In this document: piece after piece, positions 8,696-17,037 of the stretch
Layout of the letters: each line of letters starts with the position of its first letter
How positions within the stretch are numbered: position 1 is the stretch's first letter
From: Vibrio sp. UBA2441
GTDB lineage: Bacteria > Pseudomonadota > Gammaproteobacteria > Enterobacterales > Vibrionaceae
Length of the DNA: 42,707 bases
Direction of reading: 5' to 3'
NCBI GenBank assembly: GCA_002342685.1
Contig: DDQN01000040.1
Span: 1 to 42,707 of the forward strand
Made by a program: the position numbers and the translations under genes
Notes under the pieces: model-generated
Told to the model about the DNA's origin: nothing
The model's database searches: none
Seen by the model: the letters and a program-made list of their open reading frames with translations, nothing else

Positions 8696-8992
8696 TTAAG
8701 CTCCACAGTACAACGAATGCAATAGTTTGATCATCTCTTTCACTTCACGACTACTCAATGAATAGTAGACAGTTTGAGCTTCTTTACGTGTTGCCACTAG
8801 GCCATCTCGACGCAACCAAGCTAAATGCTGCGATAGCGCAGATTGACTGAGTTTAAGCATTGTACAAAGTTCACCTACGGAAAGCTCCTGCTCATGAAGA
8901 ATACACAATATTTGTAATCTTCTTTCATTTGCCATTGCCTTCAGTAAGGCCACGGCCTTTGCGGAGTTTTTCTCCATATCCTGCAGGTTCAT
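8696..8992 (-). CDS. hlyU: HlyU, ArsR-family winged-helix regulator
   Basis: 98-residue winged-helix activator of Vibrio haemolysin and RTX toxin genes; in other vibrios it acts by displacing H-NS. The sequence starts MNLQDMEKNSAKAVALLKAMANERRLQIL, which I recognise as HlyU. The helix-turn-helix is at about 37-66 (LSVGELCTMLKLSQSALSQHLAWLRRDGLV), followed by a beta-wing. The ArsR metal site ELCVCDL is absent, so it is not a metal sensor of that type. The GGAGG seven bases before the ATG is strong. The neighbours nhaR and nptA match the Vibrio cholerae hlyU locus from memory. No toxin gene is in this window. Confidence 0.92.
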   Translation of the reverse strand: MNLQDMEKNSAKAVALLKAMANERRLQILCILHEQELSVGELCTMLKLSQSALSQHLAWLRRDGLVATRKEAQTVYYSLSSREVKEMIKLLHSLYCGA

Positions 8993-9200
8993 TTAATCGC
9001 CTCCATCAAACTGGGGTAACTGAGCTGGAAATGTAAATACAATTCCATTCTAACAATATGGTTTATTTATAAAAAAAACAATATTGCATCCCCGAATGGT
9101 AATACAATAAAGAGTCATATAGAAGAAGTATGTCTATTTATTAACAAACCACATATTATAAGCAAGCCGAAAATACATAAATTTGAGCTATGCTACAAAA

Positions 9201-10091
9201 TCAGTCAAATAATTGGCTAAAGTCAGCATCACATACATTTTTAACTGCCGGATGCTGAATCATTCGCTCTGCAAAGATCACGTAATACTCTTCTTTTAGC
9301 TCTTTGACTTCACCAATTAATTGGAAAGCATTTCTTTCACTAAGTTCAGATAGATAGAGGTTAGGGGCTAGATAAATGACATCAGGGTGATAACTTGCGA
9401 AAGCTTTCATCAAAGCAACATCGTCAAATTCACCCAGTATATTGGGTTGAATACCTTGCCTGTCAAACCAAGCAGTAACTTTCCGCCCCATAGATGTACG
9501 ACTTCCAGGTACCAATAGCTTTCGTTGTTCCAGTATTTCAGGAAAGTGATAATCATCAATGTTACCTGAATAGAAAAAACTCAAAGAACACTCCCCAAGT
9601 TTTTTGCTGTATAAACCCGGTAGCTGGCTAGAGTCAATAGGACAATCAGATAAAATCATATCCAATTTATGCTGTGCTAGTTGCTCCAATAACATTTCAT
9701 GAGTTGATTCAAAGCAACGTAAATGAATGCTGCTATCTTCAGGAATCGTAGTCATCAAGACTTTGCTCACCAATCTCTTAGATAAAGCATCCGCTACGCC
9801 GACATCAAAAAGTAAATTTGATCGCTGGCTATAATTGACAATATCCAGCATCTCATAGCTCAAATCAAACATACGATCAGCATATTTATAAATTAGCTGT
9901 CCCAGTTCAGTAGGTTCAACATTACGACCAACTCTCTTGGTCAACTTGCCATTAATTCTATCTTCCAGAGCTTTGATTTGTCCTGTCACCGTTTGGGGGG
10001 TAAGAAACAAAGCATCTGCTGCTTTTGATACAGAGCCTTGCTTACAGACCATCCAAAAATAATAAAGGTGATTATAGTTAAGGTGTGACAT
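9201..10091 (-). CDS. nhaR: NhaR, LysR-family transcriptional activator
   Basis: LysR-type regulator of the Na+/H+ antiporter gene nhaA and, in E. coli, of the pga biofilm polysaccharide genes. 296 residues. The start MSHLNYNHLYYFWMV and the HTH at about 19-43 (GSVSKAADALFLTPQTVTG) are diagnostic. So is the effector-domain stretch SNLLFDVGVADALSKRLVS, nearly identical to the E. coli protein. No nhaA is adjacent, so it acts in trans. It diverges from nptA across a 371-bp gap. Confidence 0.92.
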   Translation of the reverse strand: MSHLNYNHLYYFWMVCKQGSVSKAADALFLTPQTVTGQIKALEDRINGKLTKRVGRNVEPTELGQLIYKYADRMFDLSYEMLDIVNYSQRSNLLFDVGVADALSKRLVSKVLMTTIPEDSSIHLRCFESTHEMLLEQLAQHKLDMILSDCPIDSSQLPGLYSKKLGECSLSFFYSGNIDDYHFPEILEQRKLLVPGSRTSMGRKVTAWFDRQGIQPNILGEFDDVALMKAFASYHPDVIYLAPNLYLSELSERNAFQLIGEVKELKEEYYVIFAERMIQHPAVKNVCDADFSQLFD

Positions 10092-10378
10092 TGCAGTTTA
10101 GTCCTAGCTGGATTAATCATTAATTTCGTAATCGACTATTAATCGCAATTACCGAATACTTCTAGCCAATATACATACTTATACCGAAAGTTTTACATAA
10201 CAATATGACACCATTGTCATCAAAATTTGAAAAAAAATGTAAAATTTCCAAGCTAAAACCCAAAACAACCAACATACAGAGATGAATTTAACTTGAAATT
10301 ACAATAACTTAACCAGGCATTAAACTATCGCAAACGGTTGCTTTTATTGATTTTCAATAGAAGTACATTTTTACAAAA
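10092..10378. other. nhaR/nptA divergent intergenic region
   Basis: AT-rich gap carrying the nhaR upstream region. I see no open frame with a ribosome-binding site. The only well-formed regulatory site is the Pho box at its right end, listed separately. Confidence 0.5.
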
Positions 10379-10412
10379 CTGTCATATTAGTGAAATATTC
10401 AACCTCTACTAT
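10379..10412 (+). promoter_or_regulatory. PhoB-dependent promoter (Pho box and -10) of nptA
   Basis: CTGTCAT (10379-10385), ATTA, then GTGAAAT (10390-10396) form an 18-bp Pho box. The first half matches the consensus exactly and the second at 4 of 7 bases. Ten bases later is a -10 hexamer TACTAT (10407-10412) followed by CGCG. This geometry, with the Pho box replacing the -35 and a 10-bp gap to the -10, is that of E. coli phoA. It fits control of a phosphate transporter by phosphate starvation. Confidence 0.7.
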
Positions 10413-10462
10413 CGCGAACAGATTAGTTAAATGACCAACAATCTGGGTCACGGAGAAAAATT

Positions 10463-11614
10463 ATGAACCAAGCATCAACGGCAACCGTTAACGCACCTGA
10501 ACAGAGATCTATTCGTTGGATTCGCTGGGCCAACTTGGTATTCATGTTATATCTACTGCTTTTAGCAGTATCGATGGTAGGCGGTGGTTTCAAACTTGCT
10601 GCTGGAGAACAAGCAAAAACACTTTTTGAATTCGCCTCTCACCCCATTGCAGGACTTATGATCGGATTAGTGGCGACCGCCCTAATTCAGTCTTCAAGTA
10701 CCGTTACTTCAATCATTGTTGGCTTAGTTGCTGGTGGACTTCCCGTAGAAACCGCCATCCCTATGATAATGGGCGCTAATATTGGTACAACTGTCACTAA
10801 TACCTTAGTCAGCTTGGGTCACCTTCGTTGCAAACACGAGTTTAAGCGTGCATTTGCCAGTGCGACAATCCATGATTTCTTCAATCTACTTGCCGTTGTC
10901 ATTTTCTTACCTTTAGAAATGATGTTCGGTATCCTAGAAAAGATTTCTCATTGGTTGATATCTCCTATGTTAGCCACTGGTGATATGAGCATTAAAGGCT
11001 TCAACTTTATTAAACCAATTACAAAACCAGTCATCTCTGCGATAAAAGAGCCTTTAAGCTCATTCGGGGATGTTGCAGGTGGTATTACTTTAATTATTCT
11101 TGGTATCGCAACCGTCTTTATTGCTATTACCGTCATGGGTAAGCTTATGAAGAAGCTAATGGTCGGCCGAGCGAAGGATATTTTGAAACACGCTATTGGT
11201 AAAGGCCCACTACATGGTATTTTTTCAGGGTCTATCGTCACCATATTAGTACAGTCATCATCTACGACAACCAGTCTAATGGTACCACTCGTTGGAACTG
11301 GCGTTTTGAAAGTACGTGACGTTTATCCATTTACTTTGGGAGCAAACATCGGTACGTGTATTACAGCATTGCTAGCAGCGACCGCTGTGACTGGAGAGTT
11401 TGCTGTTTTTGCATTGCAAATCGCTCTGGTTCACCTGACCTTTAATATACTGGCAACGGCATTCATATTTAGTATTCCGTTCCTAAGAGATTTACCACTG
11501 AAAGGTGCTGATATCATTTCAACGCTTGCAATGGAAAACAAATCTGTTGTGGTTGCTTACCTGATCTGTGTATTCATCATTATGCCGGGCACTATTCTCG
11601 CATTAACAATATAA
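10463..11614 (+). CDS. nptA: Na+/phosphate cotransporter NptA
   Basis: Sodium-coupled phosphate importer of the inner membrane, NaPi-II (SLC34-like) family. 383 residues with about eight hydrophobic segments. The two inverted repeats each carry the family QSSS motif: ALIQSSSTVTS near residue 75 and ILVQSSSTTTS near residue 265. Each is followed by a GANIGT motif (MGANIGTTVTN and LGANIGTCITA). GGAG lies upstream of the ATG. A putative Pho box controls it. It diverges from nhaR and ends at a strong terminator shared with thyA. Confidence 0.93.
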   Translation: MNQASTATVNAPEQRSIRWIRWANLVFMLYLLLLAVSMVGGGFKLAAGEQAKTLFEFASHPIAGLMIGLVATALIQSSSTVTSIIVGLVAGGLPVETAIPMIMGANIGTTVTNTLVSLGHLRCKHEFKRAFASATIHDFFNLLAVVIFLPLEMMFGILEKISHWLISPMLATGDMSIKGFNFIKPITKPVISAIKEPLSSFGDVAGGITLIILGIATVFIAITVMGKLMKKLMVGRAKDILKHAIGKGPLHGIFSGSIVTILVQSSSTTTSLMVPLVGTGVLKVRDVYPFTLGANIGTCITALLAATAVTGEFAVFALQIALVHLTFNILATAFIFSIPFLRDLPLKGADIISTLAMENKSVVVAYLICVFIIMPGTILALTI

Positions 11615-11627
11615 ACGGCAATAATAG

Positions 11628-11664
11628 AAAAAGCCCCCAACACTTTTGTGTTGGGGGCTTTTTT
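11628..11664. terminator. Bidirectional terminator between nptA and thyA
   Basis: Perfect 16-bp stem AAAAAGCCCCCAACAC (11628-11643) and its complement (11648-11663) with loop TTTT. There is a T-run on both strands, so it serves convergent nptA (+) and thyA (-). Confidence 0.95.
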
Positions 11665-11713
11665 GTATTCAGCGTGAAACTGGCCGTTTATCTCGTCTCT
11701 TATGCTTTATTAT

Positions 11714-12565
11714 CTAAACAGAAAACGGATACTTGATGGCTTCATGAGACTCATACCCAATCACTTCAAAGTCATCTAACGTAACCCAGGTTTCCAGATC
11801 TTCCAGAGATTTTATCTTAGGGTTTATCTTAAACTGCGGTGCAGTTAGCGGTTCACGTTTAAGCTGAACATCTCGCATCAACTCTAACTGATCCTCATAA
11901 ATATGGGCATTGACGATCTTATGAAACGCTATTCCGGGCTTGTGACCAGTTATTTGAGCCATTAGAGCCAAAAAGACATAAACTTGCACCATATTGAAGT
12001 TCAGCCCTAGAGGGACGTCACAGGAACGCTGAGTGCTGTTTAAATATAAAGTGCCATCCAATAAAGAAAAATGGTGACTGTACATGCAAGGACGTAAACA
12101 ACCCATATGAAATTCACCTGGGTTATAGAAATTTAAAATCTCTCCTCTATCGTCAACACCTTTAGACAAGTCATCAACAATTTTTCTCAGCTGATCGATG
12201 GATCCACCATCAGGTTTTGACCAGGCTCTTCCTTGAACGCCATAAACCCGTCCCATATCATCTTCACCTTTGCGATATGAGTTTTCCAGCCATGCCTGAT
12301 TAAGGTTTGCATTAGCGTCCCAGGTTTTAGTTCCCAGCTTGCGAAAGTCATCCGCATTGTCATATCCACGAATGTAGCCAAGCAACTCAGCAACAGCGGC
12401 TTTCCAAAAACTTTTTCTTGTCGTAACAAGCGGAAATTGATTATTCGCAACATCATAAGAGAGATCGGCATTAATTACCGTTAAACAACGTTTACCCGTA
12501 CGCTCATTCTCTACCCAGGTACCATCATCAACAATGCGCTGACACAAATCCAAATACTGTTTCAC
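11714..12565 (-). CDS. thyA: Thymidylate synthase
   Basis: Methylates dUMP to dTMP using methylene-tetrahydrofolate. 283 residues, longer than the 264 of E. coli ThyA. Visible are the active-site cysteine region LRPCMYSHH, the QRSCDVPLGLNFN dUMP-binding segment, and the C-terminal IGYESHEAIKYPFSV. The start is GTG at 12565, overlapping the lgt stop by four bases (GTGA), so translation is probably coupled. The sequence around the catalytic Cys is clearly different from the E. coli type (APCH), consistent with the longer ThyA subgroup. Confidence 0.95.
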   Translation of the reverse strand: MKQYLDLCQRIVDDGTWVENERTGKRCLTVINADLSYDVANNQFPLVTTRKSFWKAAVAELLGYIRGYDNADDFRKLGTKTWDANANLNQAWLENSYRKGEDDMGRVYGVQGRAWSKPDGGSIDQLRKIVDDLSKGVDDRGEILNFYNPGEFHMGCLRPCMYSHHFSLLDGTLYLNSTQRSCDVPLGLNFNMVQVYVFLALMAQITGHKPGIAFHKIVNAHIYEDQLELMRDVQLKREPLTAPQFKINPKIKSLEDLETWVTLDDFEVIGYESHEAIKYPFSV

Positions 12566-13368
12566 TTAGCAGCCCTTTTATTTTCTTTCTTATATGCCCA
12601 TATCATCATTAATGCACCAATTAAGATCATTGGTGATGATAAAATTTGCCCCATTGAAATAAACTCACCAAACAACCCCAAATGCTCATCTGGTTCACGG
12701 AAGTACTCAACAATAAATCTGAACGCACCATATCCGAGTAAAAACAATCCGGAAACCGCACCGACAGGTCTCGATTTACGAATATAAATATTCAAAATGA
12801 CAAATAACAATACACCTTCTAAAGCAAACTCATAAAGCTGCGATGGGTGCCGAGGTAAGAACCCTCCACTAGGAAAAAGTACCGCCCAAGAAACATCGGT
12901 AACTCTCCCCCATAACTCATCATTCATGAAATTGCCCAACCGGCCTAATCCCAGTCCAAACGGAACCAATGGCGCAATAAAGTCAGCAACATTAAAAAAG
13001 CTTCGGTTATTTTTATATGCGTACCAAGCCATTGCACTGATAACACCAAGCAAGCCACCATGGAAAGACATTCCACCAGTCCATACTTTAAACAGATACA
13101 ACGGGTTATCTAGAAACAATCCAAAATTATAGAATAAAACATAGCCGACTCTGCCTCCTATCACGACCCCTAAGAAGCCAAGAAATAGTAGGTCAGAAAC
13201 CTGCTCTCTATTCCAGCCACTATTTGATTTATCCGCTCTTCGGTTTGCTAACCACAGAGCAAACAAGAAACCAAATAAATACATCAGTCCATACCATCGA
13301 ATGGAAAGGGGACCAATCGACACCAGTACAGGATCGATTTGTGGAAACTCAATAAAGCCTTGAGGCAT
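12562..13368 (-). CDS. lgt: Prolipoprotein diacylglyceryl transferase
   Basis: First enzyme of lipoprotein maturation. It moves diacylglycerol from phosphatidylglycerol to the lipobox cysteine at the inner membrane. 268 residues, about seven membrane segments. Signatures are the catalytic-region MSFHGGLLG (His near residue 100) and the Lgt signature PFGLGLGRLGNFMNDELWGR, then HPSQLYE. LspA, which acts next in the pathway, is about 10 kb away. It overlaps thyA by four bases. Confidence 0.97.
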   Translation of the reverse strand: MPQGFIEFPQIDPVLVSIGPLSIRWYGLMYLFGFLFALWLANRRADKSNSGWNREQVSDLLFLGFLGVVIGGRVGYVLFYNFGLFLDNPLYLFKVWTGGMSFHGGLLGVISAMAWYAYKNNRSFFNVADFIAPLVPFGLGLGRLGNFMNDELWGRVTDVSWAVLFPSGGFLPRHPSQLYEFALEGVLLFVILNIYIRKSRPVGAVSGLFLLGYGAFRFIVEYFREPDEHLGLFGEFISMGQILSSPMILIGALMMIWAYKKENKRAAK

Positions 13369-13463
13369 ACATTAACTCACTCTTGAATTGATTTTTTAAA
13401 CCTACAGAAAAACAATTGACCTTGATAAAGCCAATAAATTCACATTTAAGTTCAAAATTCATA

Positions 13464-14258
13464 TTATGACAACAGCATTCTGCCGGCGATAAACAACAGA
13501 AATAACGCAAAAACTTTTTTTAGCTGTGCCGTTGGAAGGCGGGTCGCCCATCTTGCACCAATTTTCGTGGTAAAAACAGAAGTCGACACGATGGCGATAA
13601 GAGCCGGAGTATATACATATCCAACACTGTAATCAGGCAGGTGCGCAACACCAATCCCGTGCCATATAAAACCAGTCATACCCGACAATGCGATAACACA
13701 ACCACAAACCGAAGAGGATCCTACCGCTTTACGCATCTCGACACCATATCGATTTAAATAAGGTACCGTTAAAGAACCACCGCCTATGCCGGCAAGCGTC
13801 GAAATAATACCGATAATGCAGCCAGAACACGACGTAACAAACTCACCTGGCATGGCCCTGACCGTTGTTGACTTCACTGAAATCAACATTTGCAAAGCCA
13901 AGAAAAGGACAATGCTACCAAAAACATTCGGTAGCATCTCACTTGGGATCAACTCCGTCACATAGGAGCCGATGAAACCACCAAGAATAACACCTGGTAA
14001 TAACCATTTGATAACGTAAATATTTACATTACCAAGTTTCAAGTGATTATACGCCGAAGACCCCGACGTGATGATAATAGAGGCAAGTGATGTAGCAAGA
14101 GCAATATGCATAACCACGTCTGTACTTATGTTAGCTTGGGGAAGTAAATATAACAGGGCCGGAACAACAATTAGTCCACCACCAATGCCTAACAGACCAG
14201 CCATGACACCAACGAAACCACCTAATAGCAGTAACAAAAAAAGTAACTCGTAATTCAA
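13464..14258 (-). CDS. TauE/SafE-family membrane exporter (YfcA-like)
   Basis: 264-residue membrane protein with about eight hydrophobic segments in two repeats. The N-terminal GGFVGVMAGLLGIGGGLIVVP and the middle ISTLAGIGGGSLTVPYL are the paired TauE/SafE (DUF81) motifs. The family exports sulfite, sulfoacetate or related anions, but the substrate here is unknown. The best start is TTG at 14258, with GAGG five bases upstream. It lies 8 bp after ptsP and 95 bp before lgt, inserted into what in E. coli is a direct ptsP-lgt junction. Probably co-transcribed. Confidence 0.88.
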   Translation of the reverse strand: MNYELLFLLLLLGGFVGVMAGLLGIGGGLIVVPALLYLLPQANISTDVVMHIALATSLASIIITSGSSAYNHLKLGNVNIYVIKWLLPGVILGGFIGSYVTELIPSEMLPNVFGSIVLFLALQMLISVKSTTVRAMPGEFVTSCSGCIIGIISTLAGIGGGSLTVPYLNRYGVEMRKAVGSSSVCGCVIALSGMTGFIWHGIGVAHLPDYSVGYVYTPALIAIVSTSVFTTKIGARWATRLPTAQLKKVFALFLLFIAGRMLLS

Positions 14259-14266
14259 AATCGCCT

Positions 14267-16516
14267 CTATTTTTTACCCGCACGAACAAAGCCTGCGAGC
14301 TGCTTATTTTCCAGGTATTGTAACATCATGGCACGAGTTTTTTGACTATAAGGCTGTAATAAAGCTTTTTCGGACAAAAGCAGGAGTTCGTTAGAATCGA
14401 CACTTCGCAACAGATATTTTATACGCGCAACGTTAGACGTATTCATACTAAGAGACCGATATCCAAGCCCGACAAGTATTAAGGCACCTATCGGGTCCCC
14501 AGCTAGCTCACCACATACACTGACCGGAAGTTGATATTGGTTGCACGTATCAAGTATCTGCTTTAGTGCCATAATAACAGCTGGATGAATTGATTCATAA
14601 ACATCAGCCACTCTAGCGTTATTCCTATCCACCGCAAGAAGATACTGGGTCAAATCATTACTACCAACAGAAACGAAATCGACTTTCTTTGCGATCAAAG
14701 GCAACAAATAAAGCATGGACGGTACCTCGACCATAATCCCTACTTCTGGCCGTCTTACATTCGGCTCAATCGCAGTAACTTCGAAGAACGCTTGATCGAT
14801 TAACGTCAGTGTATCATCCAGCTCCTGGCAACTAGCAATCATCGGCAGCAGAATACGAAGATTATCGACGCCGATACTCGCCTTTAACATCGCTCTAAGT
14901 TGGATTAAAAATATATCTGGATGATCAAGCGTAAACCGGATGCCTCGCCAACCTAGAAATGGATTGTCTTCTTCAATTGGCAAGTAAGGAAGCGGTTTAT
15001 CACCACCAATATCCAATGTACGCATAACCACTTTTTTGTCAGGATAAGAAGATAATATGCTTCTGTATCTTTGGACTTGCTCTTCTTCGGATGGGAAACG
15101 GTGCTGTAGCAAAAAGGAAATCTCAGTTCGGTACAAGCCAACACCATCAACACCTTGGTTAATTGCTATATTCGCGTCCGCGCTTAACCCCGCATTCAAC
15201 AATATTTCAATTTGACATCCATCTTTTGTGCGCGCTTCCTGCGAAAGCTCACCTTCCACCAACTGCGAAAGTTCATACTCTTCACTTTGGAGGAGTCGAT
15301 ATTCCTTGAGAAGTTGCTTGCTGGGATCGACCAGTATTTCGCCACTATAACCGTTCACGATTCCGGTTTTATCATGAATCGATTCGGGGGTAAGTGTTGC
15401 CCCCATGATGGCAGGAACACCGAGTGCTCTGGATAATATTGCTGCATGGGAGTTTGCTGCACCTTCAAGGGAGATAACCGCAAGTAGTTTATCTTTAGCA
15501 ACACCAGCCAATATAGAGGCCGTTAATTCAGGTACTACCAATATCACAGGGTGTTTAAATTCAAATTGGTTGCTTTCTGAGTTATGTAAGAAATAGAGTA
15601 AACGCTGACCTAACTCTCGAATATCCTGTGCCCGTTCTCGCATATACACATCGGTCATTTGAGCAAATCTATTGGAGTAAGTCTCCACGACTTGACGTAA
15701 TGCCCAGTCTGCTCGGTCGCCTTTATTTATTTGCTCTTTTAAGTCATTACGCAATAAGGGATCATTAAGAAGGTGAGTAAATAGGTCAAATATAGCAAGA
15801 GCATCTTTATTTAACTCACTATCGAGTCGTTTTCGCATTCGACGAAAATCTGCTATAGCGCTCTCTATAGCCAACATCAGCCATTCTTGCTCTTGTTCCG
15901 TATTTAAAGCGGATGCTGGATAAACATCAGATAACTCTGGTTGAGTATTGTCCCACCAAAACTTACCGACCGCGACTCCAGGCGAGGCGGCAATACCTAA
16001 TATAGTTTCGGTTCTTTTTTTATTCAGTAACCACTGCCCCTGAGCTTGCGCGTGAGCAATAATAACCGCAATTTGCGCAGCAAGCGTGACTAAAAATGAT
16101 TCCTCAATTTCACTAAATAACCGAGGAGATTTTTGCTGAATGACCAAAACACCCAACACTTGCTTCCGATGGATGATCGGCGTACCTAAAAAAGAGTTAT
16201 AGACCTGCTCCCCTAATTGAGGAAAGAACTTAAATTGAGGATGCTTTGCGGCTTCAGCAAGATTGAGAGGCTCAGCACTTCTACGAACTAATCCTACCAA
16301 TCCATCAGCGTATTTTATAAAGAAGCTTCGTTTACGTAGTTTTAAGCCTTGAGTTGCCATTAACTCCAGGCGTTTCTTTTCATCGTTAGCGAGGTATACC
16401 GTGCAACACTCAGTATCCATTGCACGGCTGGTTTCTGTAACCAATAAATCCAAGGCCTGATGAACATCATCAAGCCTTGAAACTTTTTCAACTATTTCCC
16501 TTAGTTGAGTTAGCAT
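14267..16516 (-). CDS. ptsP: Nitrogen-PTS enzyme I (EI-Ntr)
   Basis: PEP-dependent phosphoryl donor of the regulatory nitrogen phosphotransferase chain (EI-Ntr to NPr to EIIA-Ntr). 749 residues. An N-terminal GAF domain (about 1-165) is followed by the PTS EI N-domain. The phospho-histidine segment is GAANSHAAILSRALGVPA near residue 356. The C-terminal PEP-binding TIM barrel carries TLDIGGDKPLPYL, NPFLGWRGIR and FVSVGSNDLTQYLLAVDR. It follows rppH by 2 bp, the arrangement found in E. coli. The cognate npr and ptsN are not in the window. Confidence 0.97.
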   Translation of the reverse strand: MLTQLREIVEKVSRLDDVHQALDLLVTETSRAMDTECCTVYLANDEKKRLELMATQGLKLRKRSFFIKYADGLVGLVRRSAEPLNLAEAAKHPQFKFFPQLGEQVYNSFLGTPIIHRKQVLGVLVIQQKSPRLFSEIEESFLVTLAAQIAVIIAHAQAQGQWLLNKKRTETILGIAASPGVAVGKFWWDNTQPELSDVYPASALNTEQEQEWLMLAIESAIADFRRMRKRLDSELNKDALAIFDLFTHLLNDPLLRNDLKEQINKGDRADWALRQVVETYSNRFAQMTDVYMRERAQDIRELGQRLLYFLHNSESNQFEFKHPVILVVPELTASILAGVAKDKLLAVISLEGAANSHAAILSRALGVPAIMGATLTPESIHDKTGIVNGYSGEILVDPSKQLLKEYRLLQSEEYELSQLVEGELSQEARTKDGCQIEILLNAGLSADANIAINQGVDGVGLYRTEISFLLQHRFPSEEEQVQRYRSILSSYPDKKVVMRTLDIGGDKPLPYLPIEEDNPFLGWRGIRFTLDHPDIFLIQLRAMLKASIGVDNLRILLPMIASCQELDDTLTLIDQAFFEVTAIEPNVRRPEVGIMVEVPSMLYLLPLIAKKVDFVSVGSNDLTQYLLAVDRNNARVADVYESIHPAVIMALKQILDTCNQYQLPVSVCGELAGDPIGALILVGLGYRSLSMNTSNVARIKYLLRSVDSNELLLLSEKALLQPYSQKTRAMMLQYLENKQLAGFVRAGKK

Positions 16517-16518
16517 GA

Positions 16519-17037
16519 TTACCCTCTACGATTTTTCCGTTTGCCTTTTATTTTGCGCTCCTTAAATGGCATCGCCAGAGATGCAAATTCTTTCATCGCT
16601 CGACGATAAACATCTCTTTTAAAAGAAACCACTTGTCTGACTGGGTACCAATAACTTACCCAACGCCAACCATCAAATTCAGGGGTATTACCACGCTGCA
16701 TATTTACATTAGATTCATCACTATCTAAACGTAGTAAAAACCATTTCTGTTTTTGCCCGATACAAACTGGCTTAGAGTCCCAACGAACGAGTCGTTTTGG
16801 TAGACGATACCTCAACCAATGTCGACTTGTCGCTATGATCGTTACATCTTGCTTTGTAAGACCAACCTCTTCATATAACTCACGAAACATTGCTTGTTCA
16901 GCCGTTTCACCATCGTCAATTCCACCTTGAGGAAACTGCCAAGAGTGTTGTCCGTATCGTTTAGCCCAGAATACCTGACCATGGTTGTTACAAATTACAA
17001 TTCCCACATTTAAGCGGTAACCATCGCCATCGATCAC
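16519..17037 (-). CDS. rppH: RNA pyrophosphohydrolase
   Basis: Nudix hydrolase that removes pyrophosphate from 5'-triphosphate mRNA ends and so triggers RNase E-dependent decay. 172 residues. The complete Nudix box spans residues 38-60 (GG...GET...RELYEEVGL). The RppH-specific segments SRHWLRYRLPKRLVRWD and KPVCIGQKQKWFLL are intact. The start is GTG at 17037 with GAGG seven bases upstream. The C-terminus is very basic (KERKIKGKRKNRRG), as usual. It heads the rppH-ptsP-tauE-lgt-thyA run. Confidence 0.96.
   Translation of the reverse strand: MIDGDGYRLNVGIVICNNHGQVFWAKRYGQHSWQFPQGGIDDGETAEQAMFRELYEEVGLTKQDVTIIATSRHWLRYRLPKRLVRWDSKPVCIGQKQKWFLLRLDSDESNVNMQRGNTPEFDGWRWVSYWYPVRQVVSFKRDVYRRAMKEFASLAMPFKERKIKGKRKNRRG

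Noticed and set aside
8696..8992. ArsR/SmtB metal-responsive repressor
   Set aside because: The metal-binding ELCVCDL motif is missing (the region reads ELSVGELCTM), and the N-terminus is that of HlyU.
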